Below are positions 46,223 through 56,330 of a stretch of DNA of 64,000 nucleotides, in pieces. The translations under genes were made by a program, and so were the position numbers. Numbering within the stretch: position 1 is the stretch's first letter; each line of letters starts with the position of its first letter. The stretch is from Hyphomonas sp. (GTDB taxonomy: Bacteria > Pseudomonadota > Alphaproteobacteria > Caulobacterales > Hyphomonadaceae). The stretch covers positions 62,001-126,000 of the forward strand of contig NZ_JALHLS010000007.1 of assembly GCF_022844445.1 (NCBI RefSeq), written 5' to 3'. Below the pieces are notes generated by a model. That model was given only the letters and a program-made list of their open reading frames with translations, did no database searches and had not been told where the DNA came from.

Positions 46223-47671
46223 CTAGAGCTCCATCAACAGTTTGATCATCTGGCTTGCCACCTCGATGACACGGGCGTTGGCGGCGTAGGCCTGTTCGAT
46301 CAGCATCAGGTCCTGGAGCTGGGTATCGATATCGACCCCGGTCGTGTTCTGCTCCGCTTCCATCATGATCGCGTGCTGTGTCTGGGTCGATGACATGACG
46401 GCTTCGTGCTGGATTCGTTTCTGACCGGTCATCGATGTCAGCTGGGCTACCAGTTCGTTCGAAGAGAATGCACCCATGAACCCGTTCGTGTTCATAGCGT
46501 TTATCGACGTAAAGGCATTGAACATGCCTTGCAGGATTCCGCTATATCCCGGCGGGCCCGCCGTTGCTGCGCCGATGCCGTCGCGCAGGCGGGAAAGCAG
46601 GCCGCCCTGAGACGGATCTACTGCAGCGTTAAGTGAAATGCGCCCCGCAATGCCAGGCCCCGCAGCCGGATCGCTATCGACGAAAAGGCCCGGGTCTCCG
46701 GGTGTTTTCGTCGGGTCGATCGCATCGTCAGACAGACGGCCGATGAGATCGGCTGCAATCGTGTCGAGCTGGGCACTGAGATTTGGAAGATCAGTGTCAC
46801 GCAATGTGAACAGTGCGCCGAACAGGCCGCCCGAGACGGCGCCGAACGAGGCGGCGCCAGGCGTCAGGTCAAGGCCGTCCACGGTCAGGCCCGAGAGCTC
46901 CCCATCTGCCAGTGAAATATCTGGCCCGAAGGCTGCAGAGGGTGTGAACTGGATTTCACGGGCTTTGCCAGCCACGAGAAAGACGCCCTCGCTTGTCAGG
47001 ACATCGATCGTACCGCTGTCACGGTCGAACGTCTGTATGGGGACGTACTCGGCAATCGTGTCGAGCACCCGCTGACGCTCGTCAATCAGGGCTGCAGCCT
47101 CGCCCGTATTGCGGTTTATGCCCGACAGGCGAGTGTTCAGTGACTCGATCTTCTTGAGCGCTGCGTTGACGATGTCCACGCCGTCTGCGATCTCGCGGTC
47201 GGCCTCGGCGCGCTGGGTCGTGACCATGTCCGAGAGATTGTTCAGTTCCGTCGTGATGCCGCGAGCGGCTTCAAGGAGGCTTGCGGCAACCGCTGGCGAT
47301 TCCGGCGAGGTGATGGCGCGCGCAAGTGCAGATTCGAAGTTGGAATAGGTCTTGAACAGACCATCACCGGCAGCGGTATTCCCAATCCGCGCCGAAATGG
47401 CGCTCCAGGTCGACGACAGCACACTGGCCTGAGCGACATCACTCGTCAGCTCACGCCGCTGCGCCTTGATCTGGGTATCGGCAACGCGTGCAATGCCATC
47501 CGATGCCACGCCTGCAGTGCGCCCGCCCAGCACAGTCTCGCTGAGCGTGACCGAGCGGCGCACATAGCCGGGCGTCGTCGCGTTGGCGACGTTCGTCGCC
47601 ACGATCTCGGCCCGCAGGCTGCTAACCTGGAGGCCGGACCGGGCGGCGTAGATGGCGCTGGAAAGACTCAC
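46223..47671 (-). CDS. flgK: Flagellar hook-associated protein FlgK
   Basis: MSLSSAIYAARSGLQVSSLRAEIVATNVANATTPGYVRR; C-term NTTGVDIDTQLQDLMLIEQAYAANARVIEVASQMIKLLMEL. Confidence 0.94.
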   Translation of the reverse strand: MSLSSAIYAARSGLQVSSLRAEIVATNVANATTPGYVRRSVTLSETVLGGRTAGVASDGIARVADTQIKAQRRELTSDVAQASVLSSTWSAISARIGNTAAGDGLFKTYSNFESALARAITSPESPAVAASLLEAARGITTELNNLSDMVTTQRAEADREIADGVDIVNAALKKIESLNTRLSGINRNTGEAAALIDERQRVLDTIAEYVPIQTFDRDSGTIDVLTSEGVFLVAGKAREIQFTPSAAFGPDISLADGELSGLTVDGLDLTPGAASFGAVSGGLFGALFTLRDTDLPNLSAQLDTIAADLIGRLSDDAIDPTKTPGDPGLFVDSDPAAGPGIAGRISLNAAVDPSQGGLLSRLRDGIGAATAGPPGYSGILQGMFNAFTSINAMNTNGFMGAFSSNELVAQLTSMTGQKRIQHEAVMSSTQTQHAIMMEAEQNTTGVDIDTQLQDLMLIEQAYAANARVIEVASQMIKLLMEL

Positions 47672-47699
47672 TCAGAAGTCCGCCTTACCCTTCTGGTTT

Positions 47700-49004
47700 C
47701 TATCGCTTCAGGTTGGTTGTTTCCTGAAGCATCTCATCGACCGTCTGGACGATCTTCGCGTTCGACGAATAGGCCCGCTGGGTTTCGATGAGGTCGGTCA
47801 GTTCCGCCGCAATGTCTGTTGTCGACTCCATCAGCGAGTAGCCGGAAAGCCCGCCCACCGGGCCGCTGGCAGCATCCCAGAGATAGAGATTTCCGCTGGA
47901 CGCGGAGACAGAATAGGACTGCGAGTCAAGCGCGCGCAGGCCGTTCATGTTCGGAACATCGCCGACAGGGATCTGGTAGAGCGTCCTGCGGAAGCCGGTG
48001 TCATAGATCGCCTGCAGGAAGCCCTTCTCGTCGATCTCGAGTGACTGCAGGTCACCGATCGGCGCGCCGTCCTTCTTGACCGATGTCGGTGCATAGGAGC
48101 CGGCAAGCTGCGTGATGCCGGCGCTGTCGCTCGGACGCCCGATGAAGACATCCACAGGGCCGTGCTGCAGGTTCAGCGAAACGCGGCCAGTCGCGGCGTC
48201 ATAGGTTGCGCCGTTGGTCGCTGCGACCGAGTCGATCCGGCCGCCAGCAGAGGTGGAATCGTTGAACACGATATCGAGATCGCCGATCGACGTGGCGGGA
48301 TTTCCGGCTGAATCGAACATCTGCACTTGCCACTCATTGCTGGCGCCAGCGCCGGGAACAACGGGAGTGAACTGGAAAGTGAGGGTCTGAGCGCGGCCGA
48401 GGTTATCGAAGTATTCGACGGGCAGCATGTACGGATCGCCAGGCGCACCCGTGCGGGTAGCGTCGGCGGGCAGGTTGATCCCGAGTTCGACATTCGCCGT
48501 CGGCGTTGCCGTAAACTGGGAGGTTGCAACGTTAACCGGCTCAAGATTGATACCGCTGTTGCGGCTGACATTGCCGATATCACCTGCAGAATCGGCAGGC
48601 CAGCCGAGCAGGAAAAGGCCGCTCTGGGTGCGCAGGTTGCCGTTCTGGTCCGGAAAGAAAGAACCGGTCGGCGTGAGCATCAGGTTGCGCTCGGAAGCCA
48701 GCGAAGACACACCGCTATTGTCCGTAACAGGAACAAGTCCGCGCCCTGCGACAGAAATATCGGTGGCACTTCCGGTCCGGATCAGCGATCCAGTCGCAGA
48801 AATGTCCTTGAACGTATCAACGCGGACGCCGCCGGCGGAGTAAGCCGATGTTCTTTGCTGAAGGACCATGCTGGAGAAGTCCACCAGGCTTCGCTTGTAG
48901 CCGTAGGTACCGGAGTTTGCGATGTTGTCGGAGATGGTTGCGAGGCGTGTACCGTTTACACTCAGCCCCATTACCCCTGCGTTCAGGGATGATGAAATGC
49001 TCAT
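47700..49004 (-). CDS. flgE: Flagellar hook protein FlgE
   Basis: Start ATG 49004; SISSSLNAGVMGLSVNGTRLATISDNIANSGTYGYKRSLVDFSSMV; C-term TDLIETQRAYSSNAKIVQTVDEMLQETTNLKR. Confidence 0.93.
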   Translation of the reverse strand: MSISSSLNAGVMGLSVNGTRLATISDNIANSGTYGYKRSLVDFSSMVLQQRTSAYSAGGVRVDTFKDISATGSLIRTGSATDISVAGRGLVPVTDNSGVSSLASERNLMLTPTGSFFPDQNGNLRTQSGLFLLGWPADSAGDIGNVSRNSGINLEPVNVATSQFTATPTANVELGINLPADATRTGAPGDPYMLPVEYFDNLGRAQTLTFQFTPVVPGAGASNEWQVQMFDSAGNPATSIGDLDIVFNDSTSAGGRIDSVAATNGATYDAATGRVSLNLQHGPVDVFIGRPSDSAGITQLAGSYAPTSVKKDGAPIGDLQSLEIDEKGFLQAIYDTGFRRTLYQIPVGDVPNMNGLRALDSQSYSVSASSGNLYLWDAASGPVGGLSGYSLMESTTDIAAELTDLIETQRAYSSNAKIVQTVDEMLQETTNLKR

Positions 49005-49128
49005 ATCTGGTTGCTCCTGCGTCAGATAGTGACACAAAGTGGAGCGAACTCGTAAACAAGCCGATAACCCGGGTTCATACTGATTCACTTTGCAGTGTCA
49101 GGACGCCGTAACGATTTCGCCCGGCAGG

Positions 49129-49968
49129 CTATTCCGTCAGGATGGTGATCGAGATGCGGCGGTTCTGGGCCGCAGCCGGATTTTCCCTTATCAACGGGTC
49201 AGTATCGGCCTTGCCGGAAACTTCGCGGATACGGGTCCGGTCGATACCGGCACGCTGCAGCAGGCGGCGCGCGGTGTTTGCCCGGTCCGCTGAGAGGTTC
49301 CAGTTGTCGTAGATGGCATCGTTGCGATAGCGGCGATTGTCAGTATGACCAACGATCTTGATGTCATTCTCAAAGGTTAGGAACGCTTCCGACACCACGT
49401 CCAGGAGCTCGATCAGCAGGTCGGAAGGCTGGCTGCGGCCTACCGGAAAGAGGGGAGTGCTCTCGGAATCGACCAGTTCGATGACAATCCCTTCGGGCGA
49501 CATCTTGATCATGATGTGCTCCGACAGCGCCTGGCCTTCCTCGCCCAGAGACTCCTTGAGAGACTGCAGGTTGTCGGCAATCGCCTTCTGTTCGGCTTCG
49601 GATGTCGGCGTGGACTCTGCATCCTTGGCTGTCGCGGGAGATTCTACGCTGCGTTCCTGAGAGGCGCCGGTGCCCATACGGGCCAGCGTTTCCTCGGTAA
49701 AGATCGATGATCCGTTAAGGCCGTCCGATCCACCACCGGAGATCCGGCTGATCGGAATGGTCGGGTTGAAATAGTCTGCGAGGCCCTTGCGCTGTTCTTC
49801 GGTGGTCGCGTTGAGGAGCCACATCAACAGGAAGAACGCCATCATTGCGGTCACGAAGTCGGCATATGCGACTTTCCAGGCACCGCCATGGTGGCCGTCG
49901 GCCTTTACGACCTTCTTCCTCTTTATGATGATGATCGGCTGCACAGCAGCTGATGGCTCGGACTTCAT
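49129..49968 (-). CDS. motB: Flagellar motor stator protein MotB
   Basis: Start ATG 49968; HHGGAWKVAYADFVTAMMAFFLLMWLLNAT; OmpA-like IVGHTDNRRYRNDAIYDNWNLSADRANTARRLLQRAGI. Confidence 0.94.
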   Translation of the reverse strand: MKSEPSAAVQPIIIIKRKKVVKADGHHGGAWKVAYADFVTAMMAFFLLMWLLNATTEEQRKGLADYFNPTIPISRISGGGSDGLNGSSIFTEETLARMGTGASQERSVESPATAKDAESTPTSEAEQKAIADNLQSLKESLGEEGQALSEHIMIKMSPEGIVIELVDSESTPLFPVGRSQPSDLLIELLDVVSEAFLTFENDIKIVGHTDNRRYRNDAIYDNWNLSADRANTARRLLQRAGIDRTRIREVSGKADTDPLIRENPAAAQNRRISITILTE

Positions 49969-50123
49969 AGGGCACCTGAGTGGTTCAGGCAGACCAATTA
50001 TCAGGTCATGCTCAATTTCCCGCGTACAAATCACGCACGGTTGTCGGGGCGCCGATAACCATTCTTCAACCAATTCCCGACAATCAAAGAGAGGGTTAAC
50101 AACTCCCGCCCGGAAAGTTACCA

Positions 50124-51023
50124 ATGTCCTCAGTGCTGCGCAAAAAGATCGAGGCCGGGGCAGGCATTCCCCCGACGATCCTGCAGTTCCATGAATTCTG
50201 GGAACCGCTGCAGATCAAAATTGCGGCATGGATGTTCGAAACATACGGGGTGGAAACGAAGGCTGTTCCTGACGCCCGGCGGGTCAGTACGGGCAACGCG
50301 GCCACCCACTACCTGGACAGTCTTTTGTCCTTTGCTTTCAACGGCAAGTTCTCTCCCGGCCTGTGTGCGATCAGCATCGATGAACCGGGCGCCGAATTCA
50401 ACGCTGCGCAGCGCCTCCAGCAGGAGGGCGGTGGCCTCGAAGGCGTCTCGCCCCTGTTCAAGAAGCTTTTGTTCGAGACGCCTGCCATTGCCCTGTGGCG
50501 CTCGATTGCGTCAGGCTTCGAAGATCATACGGTGCTCGGGTCACATGCTCCGCTTGCGGAATTTTCCCAGGCTGCCGGCGGGTTCGAGCCTGCCCAGCGC
50601 TACCTGATGGTCGGCTTCTCGTGTTCCCGCGACGGCATGCAGGCGCGCCTCTGGATCACCTTTAACCTTGATTATGTCTTACGCCTCGCGGCGGTTCAGG
50701 CCCAGCATGCAGCCACCCAGCGCCAGACTGCTTCTTCGCTTGGGCGCGGCGCCCTGCGGGAAAGCGTCCGCTCGTCCATGATCACCATCGATGGCGTGCT
50801 CGACCGGTTAACGATGACGATCGGCGAATGTTCCCGTCTGGAAGTCGGCCAGGTTCTGGCTTTGCCGGAGGTCGACACCGCGAATGTCTCACTGCGTGCC
50901 GAAACGGTTAATGGCACCGTCGACATCGGCTTTTGCGAAATGGGCGTCTGGAAGCACCAGCGCGCCCTGAAACTAAAAACACCAATCCTTGAACCTTTTA
51001 CTCGGGAATTGGCCAAACTTTAA
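50124..51023 (+). CDS. Divergent FliM/FliN-family (SpoA domain) motor switch protein
   Basis: C-terminal VRSSMITIDGVLDRLTMTIGECSRLEVGQVLALPEVDTANVSLRAETVNGTVDIGFCEMGVWKHQRALKL; located between motB and motA. Confidence 0.72.
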   Translation: MSSVLRKKIEAGAGIPPTILQFHEFWEPLQIKIAAWMFETYGVETKAVPDARRVSTGNAATHYLDSLLSFAFNGKFSPGLCAISIDEPGAEFNAAQRLQQEGGGLEGVSPLFKKLLFETPAIALWRSIASGFEDHTVLGSHAPLAEFSQAAGGFEPAQRYLMVGFSCSRDGMQARLWITFNLDYVLRLAAVQAQHAATQRQTASSLGRGALRESVRSSMITIDGVLDRLTMTIGECSRLEVGQVLALPEVDTANVSLRAETVNGTVDIGFCEMGVWKHQRALKLKTPILEPFTRELAKL

Positions 51024-51063
51024 CGTCGATCCGGGCAGTGGGCTCGGGAAACGGAGACTGCAA

Positions 51064-51930
51064 GTGAATGCTGCGTTAGGCCTTACCATCACGATCGTCA
51101 TGGTGTTCGGCGGCTACCTCATGGCAGGTGGCAAGATGGATATCATCCTTCACTCGCTGCCGTTCGAGATGATGATGATCGGTGGTGCAGCGATCGGCGC
51201 CTTTGTTGCGTCGAACGATTTCAGCACGATCAAGCACACGGGCGGCGACATCATTACGGCATTCAAGGGGCCCAAGTGGAAGAAATCCGACTATCAGGAT
51301 CTCCTCTGCCTGATGCACGAGCTGCTCAACGTGATGAAGCAGAACCCGGTCGATATTGAAGCCCACATCGAAGCGCCGAATGAGTCTTCGATCTTCACGA
51401 AATACCCGCGCATTCTGAAAGACCACGACGCCATCGAGATGATCTGTGACACGATCCGTTCGATGATCATGAACTACGACAATGTTCATCAGGTCGAAGA
51501 GTTGCTTGAGAAGCATCTGGAGAGCCTGCAGGAAGACAAGCTGCACGGATCTCACGCCCTGCAAAGCATGGCTGACGCGCTGCCGGCGCTCGGTATCGTG
51601 GCCGCCGTGCTCGGCGTTATCAAGACGATGGCTTCTATCGACAAGCCGCCGGAAGTCCTGGGGGGCATGATCGGCGGCGCGCTCGTCGGCACCTTCCTCG
51701 GCGTGTTCCTTGCCTATGGCGTGGTTGGCCCCTTTGCCGCCCGCGTCAAGCATACACGCATGGAAGAGCACACGTTCTACGCCATGATCGGTGAAGTGCT
51801 GGTGTCCAGTCTCCACAAGAATCCGGTCAACATGTGTGTGGAAGTGGCCCGCCGCCATGCTCCGTCGCGCGTGCGCCCGTCGTTTGACGAGATCGAACAG
51901 CGGCTCAAGGAGCTGAAGCAAGCGGCATGA
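51064..51930 (+). CDS. motA: Flagellar motor stator protein MotA
   Basis: GTG start 51064; VMVFGGYLMAGGKMDIILHSLPFEMMMIGGAAIGAFVASN; MASIDKPPEVLGGMIGGALVGTFLGVFLAYGVVGPFA. Confidence 0.95.
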   Translation: MNAALGLTITIVMVFGGYLMAGGKMDIILHSLPFEMMMIGGAAIGAFVASNDFSTIKHTGGDIITAFKGPKWKKSDYQDLLCLMHELLNVMKQNPVDIEAHIEAPNESSIFTKYPRILKDHDAIEMICDTIRSMIMNYDNVHQVEELLEKHLESLQEDKLHGSHALQSMADALPALGIVAAVLGVIKTMASIDKPPEVLGGMIGGALVGTFLGVFLAYGVVGPFAARVKHTRMEEHTFYAMIGEVLVSSLHKNPVNMCVEVARRHAPSRVRPSFDEIEQRLKELKQAA

Positions 51931-53681
51931 GGCGTTTCGTCTGGATCCTGGTCGGAAGCATGCTCCTGGCTCCGCCAGGGCTTGCGCTCAAGCCAAATCC
52001 GGAGGAGCCGGCGGCGGATGCGCGCCGCTCCGAACTTTCTGATGAACTTGGCGCATTCGTTCGGCAGGCCGTCAATGAGGGCTTGCTCGATCCTGTTGGC
52101 ACGAAGGCGGCCGAAGACAGAAAAGCGGCGCAGGAGCTTCCGGTCGTCACGGAGCCTGCCGCTGCGCAAGCGGCGCCGCCGCCTGAGGCTGGTCCGATTG
52201 ACTGTTCAAAGCCCTATCCCCTTGATTTCGAGGCCTTTGGCGCGCTCGCAAGCTATCACGATATCTACGCCTACCGGGAAGATTCGCCGGTGGCGGGCGA
52301 GACCGGTGACGGCAGCAATCCCGGCCTCACGCTGGCGCGCGCTTACCTCTCTCTCGATCTCGCATCCGAAGCGGCCATGACGGTGAAGTCGGGACGAGAC
52401 CAGGACGCCGTTGCCTTGCGCCACCTGGCCGACCTTCTGGATGGGCGCAGCACGGCTTCCGTCGAGTACTTCAGTGAACTGACGGCCTGCTATCCGGAAG
52501 CGGGCCTCTGGCTCGGGCTGGCTCTGATTTCGCGACGCGACGGATCGGCCGCGCCCCTGATCGAGGCGAACCTGACCGGTTTTCGCAAGCTGCCGCTGCA
52601 ACTGCGTGACCGGGCAGCAATGATCGCCATTCCGGAGCTTGACGGTCTCGGGGAGCGCACGCTTGCTCAGCTTCTGTTCGCCAGTTTCACAGAAGAAGAA
52701 GTGGCCAACTCGACTCAGCTGCGCTTCTCCAAGGCCGTCCTTGAACTTGCCAGTGGTGATCCGGAGGCAGAGCAACTGATCGGTCAGTTCCTGATTCAGG
52801 CGCGTTTCCAGGAGCCAGCCCTGTCTGCGCTCGTGCGTTACAAACGGCCGGTAAATGCGGCGGTTCGCGAGATCCTCATCGATGACATGGTCAACCGGAT
52901 CGAGCTGGCCCAGCAGGACGCCGATGTCCGCAACGATCTGCGCTTCGTGCTCGACGAGATGAGCAATGCCTCGATGTACGTGCCGATGTTAAAACTGGCC
53001 GAGCTGCCGAGCATGCAGTCCCCGGAAGCGCGCGCTGAACTCACGAACCATCTCGCCGCCAGCCTGAAGCGGGATCTGGCGAGCGACGAGTCGCTGCACA
53101 ATCTTGCGGCCATCGAAGCCCTGATCAAGGATCCGGGACTGCTGGACGCCGCACCGGAACGAGCCGCACTCTACGAAACCGCGACCGTTGTGGCTGTCAG
53201 GCTGGGCTTCGGCTCGCTCGGCGACGCGCTGGCGAACAAGGCGGAAGGTGGGGAAGGGGTTGCTGAGCAGCGCGCGGTTCTCGCCTATCGGCAGAAGCAA
53301 GTCGACGAAGTCTTCACCCTCGCAGCGCGCTATCCCGCCAATCAGAAGATCACCCTGATCGCTGCCCGCGCCGCTATCGACGCGCAGGACAAGGCGAAGC
53401 TCTCAGTCTATGAGTCCCGCCTGACCTTGGCGCCGGAGACCGTCCTTGCACTGATTGAGCAGGATGCGGAAGCCGCACGCTGGATTGTATCCGAAAAGAT
53501 ATTTCAGGCAGCAGCCAAGCTGACCGACAAAGATCAGAAAAGCCGGGTGGACAGGGTTCTTCGCCTCAAGCAGGCAAGTCCGCCAGCAGCGGCTCCCGGC
53601 CGCGTGAACATGTCGAGCATTCCGGGGAAACTGGACCGCTCGCGCCAGTCGCTCGAACAGATGACCGGAGGGGCACCCTAG
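51927..53681 (+). CDS. Uncharacterised exported helical-repeat-like protein in flagellar operon
   Basis: 584 aa; signal peptide; ATGA overlap with motA; stop directly abuts flgF start. Confidence 0.78.
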   Translation: MRRFVWILVGSMLLAPPGLALKPNPEEPAADARRSELSDELGAFVRQAVNEGLLDPVGTKAAEDRKAAQELPVVTEPAAAQAAPPPEAGPIDCSKPYPLDFEAFGALASYHDIYAYREDSPVAGETGDGSNPGLTLARAYLSLDLASEAAMTVKSGRDQDAVALRHLADLLDGRSTASVEYFSELTACYPEAGLWLGLALISRRDGSAAPLIEANLTGFRKLPLQLRDRAAMIAIPELDGLGERTLAQLLFASFTEEEVANSTQLRFSKAVLELASGDPEAEQLIGQFLIQARFQEPALSALVRYKRPVNAAVREILIDDMVNRIELAQQDADVRNDLRFVLDEMSNASMYVPMLKLAELPSMQSPEARAELTNHLAASLKRDLASDESLHNLAAIEALIKDPGLLDAAPERAALYETATVVAVRLGFGSLGDALANKAEGGEGVAEQRAVLAYRQKQVDEVFTLAARYPANQKITLIAARAAIDAQDKAKLSVYESRLTLAPETVLALIEQDAEAARWIVSEKIFQAAAKLTDKDQKSRVDRVLRLKQASPPAAAPGRVNMSSIPGKLDRSRQSLEQMTGGAP

Positions 53682-54395
53682 ATGTCGAACGCCATTTACG
53701 CCTCTCTCACGCGTCAGCAAGGCCTGATGCAGGAGATGCAGGTGGTCGCGAACAACCTCGCGAACTCCAGCACCACCGGCTACAAGACCGACCGCGCCAT
53801 CTTCGCAGAGTTCCTTGTCGGCACGGGGCCTTCACAGGATTCTCTCTCGATGGGCGGTCTTGCCGGCCACGCCTTCAAGATGGAACAGGGCTCACTGAAA
53901 TTCACCGGTGGCCAGTTCGATATCGCCGTACAGGGCGAAGGCTTCTTCGTGCTCCAGACTGCGCAGGGACCTCGTCTGACGCGGGCCGGCCATTTCCAGC
54001 TGTCGCCGGAAAGCACGCTCGTCGATCCCTTCGGCAATGCGGTGCTGGGCACGGGCGGAAACCCGATCACCATTCCGCAAGAAGCCTCCAACGTGTCGAT
54101 CGGCAATGACGGCTCGATTTCCGCCGACGGTCAATTGATTGACCGCGTCGGTGTCGTGCTTCCGCAGGGCCAGCTGCAGCGCGATTCCAATACGCTGTTT
54201 GCGGCGCCGGAAGGCTTCGCACAGTTTGAAGAGGCAAATGTCGTCCAGGGCGCACTCGAGCAATCGAATGTGCTGCCGGTGCTCGAAGTTGCCCGCATGA
54301 TCGAGGTCCAGCGCGCCTATGAGGCGGGTCAGGCCATGCTGGAACGTGAAGACCAGCGCATCACCCAGCTCATCAGCGCCGTGCGCGAGCGCTAA
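53682..54395 (+). CDS. flgF: Flagellar basal-body rod protein FlgF
   Basis: SNAIYASLTRQQGLMQEMQVVANNLANSSTTGYKTDRAIF; LEVARMIEVQRAYEAGQAMLEREDQRITQLI. Confidence 0.92.
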   Translation: MSNAIYASLTRQQGLMQEMQVVANNLANSSTTGYKTDRAIFAEFLVGTGPSQDSLSMGGLAGHAFKMEQGSLKFTGGQFDIAVQGEGFFVLQTAQGPRLTRAGHFQLSPESTLVDPFGNAVLGTGGNPITIPQEASNVSIGNDGSISADGQLIDRVGVVLPQGQLQRDSNTLFAAPEGFAQFEEANVVQGALEQSNVLPVLEVARMIEVQRAYEAGQAMLEREDQRITQLISAVRER

Positions 54396-54419
54396 CGTCA
54401 AAGGATTGAGGAGAACCCC

Positions 54420-55205
54420 ATGAAGTCCTTGCAGATCGCAGCCTCCGGGATGGCGGCCCAGCAGACGCGGGTCACCGTGATTTCGAACAACATCGCCAAC
54501 ATGAGCACGGCGGCCTATCGCCCGCGCGTCGCCGAGTTCTCGGATCTGATGTATCAGCAGTATCTGACGCCGGGCACGATCACCTCCCAGGTAGGGACCG
54601 TGGTACCAGCCGGGATCCAGATTGGCACCGGCGTGCGTCCGTCGACGGTGTCGATGGAGATTACGCAAGGCGCACTGCGCCAGACAGATGCCGAGCTGGA
54701 CCTCGCAATTGATGGGGCCGGGTTCCTCGAACTCACGCTGCCGTCTGGGGAGCCGGCCTATACCCGCGACGGCAAGCTAAATCGCAGCCCGACCGGCGAA
54801 GTCGTCACCATGGACGGATTCCCGTTGGCAGACGGGATCGTGATCCCGGAAGACGCTCGCCGCATCTCGATCAGCCGGGACGGCGAAGTGGTTGCCTATT
54901 TTGCCGATGGTACGGAAGGCCAGCCTATCGGCACGATTTCGCTCGTCCGCTTTGTGAACGAGAAGGGCCTCGAGGCGTTGGGGGACAACATGTTCCGCGA
55001 AACAGAAGCCTCCGGTCCCGCCAACCGGCTCGTTCCGGGTACGGAAGGCGTAGGATTTATCCGGCAGGGCTTCCTTGAAGATTCCGGTGTGGACGTGGTC
55101 AAGGAGATTGCGGACCTGATCGAGGCCCAACGCGGCTATGAGCTGAATTCCAAGGTCATCACGGCGTCTGACGAGATGATGGCCGCCACAACGAGAATGA
55201 GGTAG
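54420..55205 (+). CDS. flgG: Flagellar basal-body rod protein FlgG
   Basis: MKSLQIAASGMAAQQTRVTVISNNIANMSTAAYRP; EIADLIEAQRGYELNSKVITASDEMMAATTRMR. Confidence 0.94.
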   Translation: MKSLQIAASGMAAQQTRVTVISNNIANMSTAAYRPRVAEFSDLMYQQYLTPGTITSQVGTVVPAGIQIGTGVRPSTVSMEITQGALRQTDAELDLAIDGAGFLELTLPSGEPAYTRDGKLNRSPTGEVVTMDGFPLADGIVIPEDARRISISRDGEVVAYFADGTEGQPIGTISLVRFVNEKGLEALGDNMFRETEASGPANRLVPGTEGVGFIRQGFLEDSGVDVVKEIADLIEAQRGYELNSKVITASDEMMAATTRMR

Positions 55206-55209
55206 CACC

Positions 55210-55617
55210 ATGTCCATGCTCGCCGCACTCGGCCTTGGGGCCATCGTGACATTCAGCGGGGCGTCCTCCCTCGTTGCCGCCGAAGTGATCCGTGCCGGCG
55301 ACAGCGTCACGGTTTCGAATGCTGAACTGCCGGAAGGGGAGAGCCCCGAGGCCTATGACACGTTCGCCGGACGCGAAGTGAAGCGCACCCTCTATGCAGG
55401 CCAGCCGATCACTCTGGAGAATACGAGGCCAGCCCGTCTCGTGACACGCAATCAGGTGGTGACGATCAAGTACATCAAGGGCCCGCTCGAGATCTCGACC
55501 ACCGGCCGCGCCATGGGCGAAGCCGCCCTCAACGAAACCGTATCCGTCCTGAACCTGCAATCCCGTCAGCTGGTTCAAGGCGTTGTCCAGGCAGACGGAT
55601 GGGTACTCGCACAATGA
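55210..55617 (+). CDS. flgA: FlgA-like P-ring chaperone (short form)
   Basis: SAF/FlgA-like TFAGREVKRTLYAGQPITLENTRPARLVTRNQVVTIKYIKGPLEISTTGRAMGEAALNETVSVLNLQSRQLVQGVV. Confidence 0.85.
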   Translation: MSMLAALGLGAIVTFSGASSLVAAEVIRAGDSVTVSNAELPEGESPEAYDTFAGREVKRTLYAGQPITLENTRPARLVTRNQVVTIKYIKGPLEISTTGRAMGEAALNETVSVLNLQSRQLVQGVVQADGWVLAQ

Positions 55618-56321
55618 AACGCATCTCTTCCCTGTCTCTCGCCGCATTCGCCCTGACAGCCTGCGCGAGCTCACCGCACGAGGACGTCAAGCTCGCCCCG
55701 GCGCAGTTCGACACCTATACCGGTCCCTGGGCGACCGATGTCGGCGATGTGGCCAAAGCGGAGAACGCTTCACTGTGGGCCACTTCGTCAGACTCGCTGC
55801 TCAGCATGCGCCGCGCCAAGGATGTTGGCGACCTTCTGACCGTCGTTGTCGAAATGAATGACAAGGCGAGCCTACAGAGCTCGCTGACGCGCAACCGCGA
55901 TTCCAGCGAGGATATGAACATAGACTCCTTCCTCGGCCTTCCGGAATGGGCCAACGGTGTCCTGCCCGGCGGTGCCTCGCTGTCGCCCGCGTATGAGTAT
56001 GACCGCAATTCCAATCTCGCCGGTTCGGGCGCCGTGAACCGGGCGGAGAAGGTGACCTTTACGCTTGCCGCCCGCGTTGTCGGCATCGAGCCCAACGGGA
56101 ACCTCGTGATCCGCGGCTATCAGCAGACGCAGGTCAGCAATGAAGTCCGCTACCTGACAGTTGCCGGCGTCATCCGTGCCCAGGACATCACACGCACCAA
56201 CACGGTCTCGTATGAGAAGATCGCTGATGCCCAGATTGCGTATGTGAGCAGCGGCGAAGCGACGGCCAACACCGAAATGAAAGCCATTCCGAAACTGCTC
56301 GACCGGTACAATCCCTTCTAG
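55614..56321 (+). CDS. flgH: Flagellar L-ring protein FlgH
   Basis: Start ATG 55614 overlapping flgA stop; lipobox FALTAC; RRAKDVGDLLTVVVEMNDKASLQSS. Confidence 0.93.
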   Translation: MKRISSLSLAAFALTACASSPHEDVKLAPAQFDTYTGPWATDVGDVAKAENASLWATSSDSLLSMRRAKDVGDLLTVVVEMNDKASLQSSLTRNRDSSEDMNIDSFLGLPEWANGVLPGGASLSPAYEYDRNSNLAGSGAVNRAEKVTFTLAARVVGIEPNGNLVIRGYQQTQVSNEVRYLTVAGVIRAQDITRTNTVSYEKIADAQIAYVSSGEATANTEMKAIPKLLDRYNPF

Positions 56322-56330
56322 GCGTCTTCC

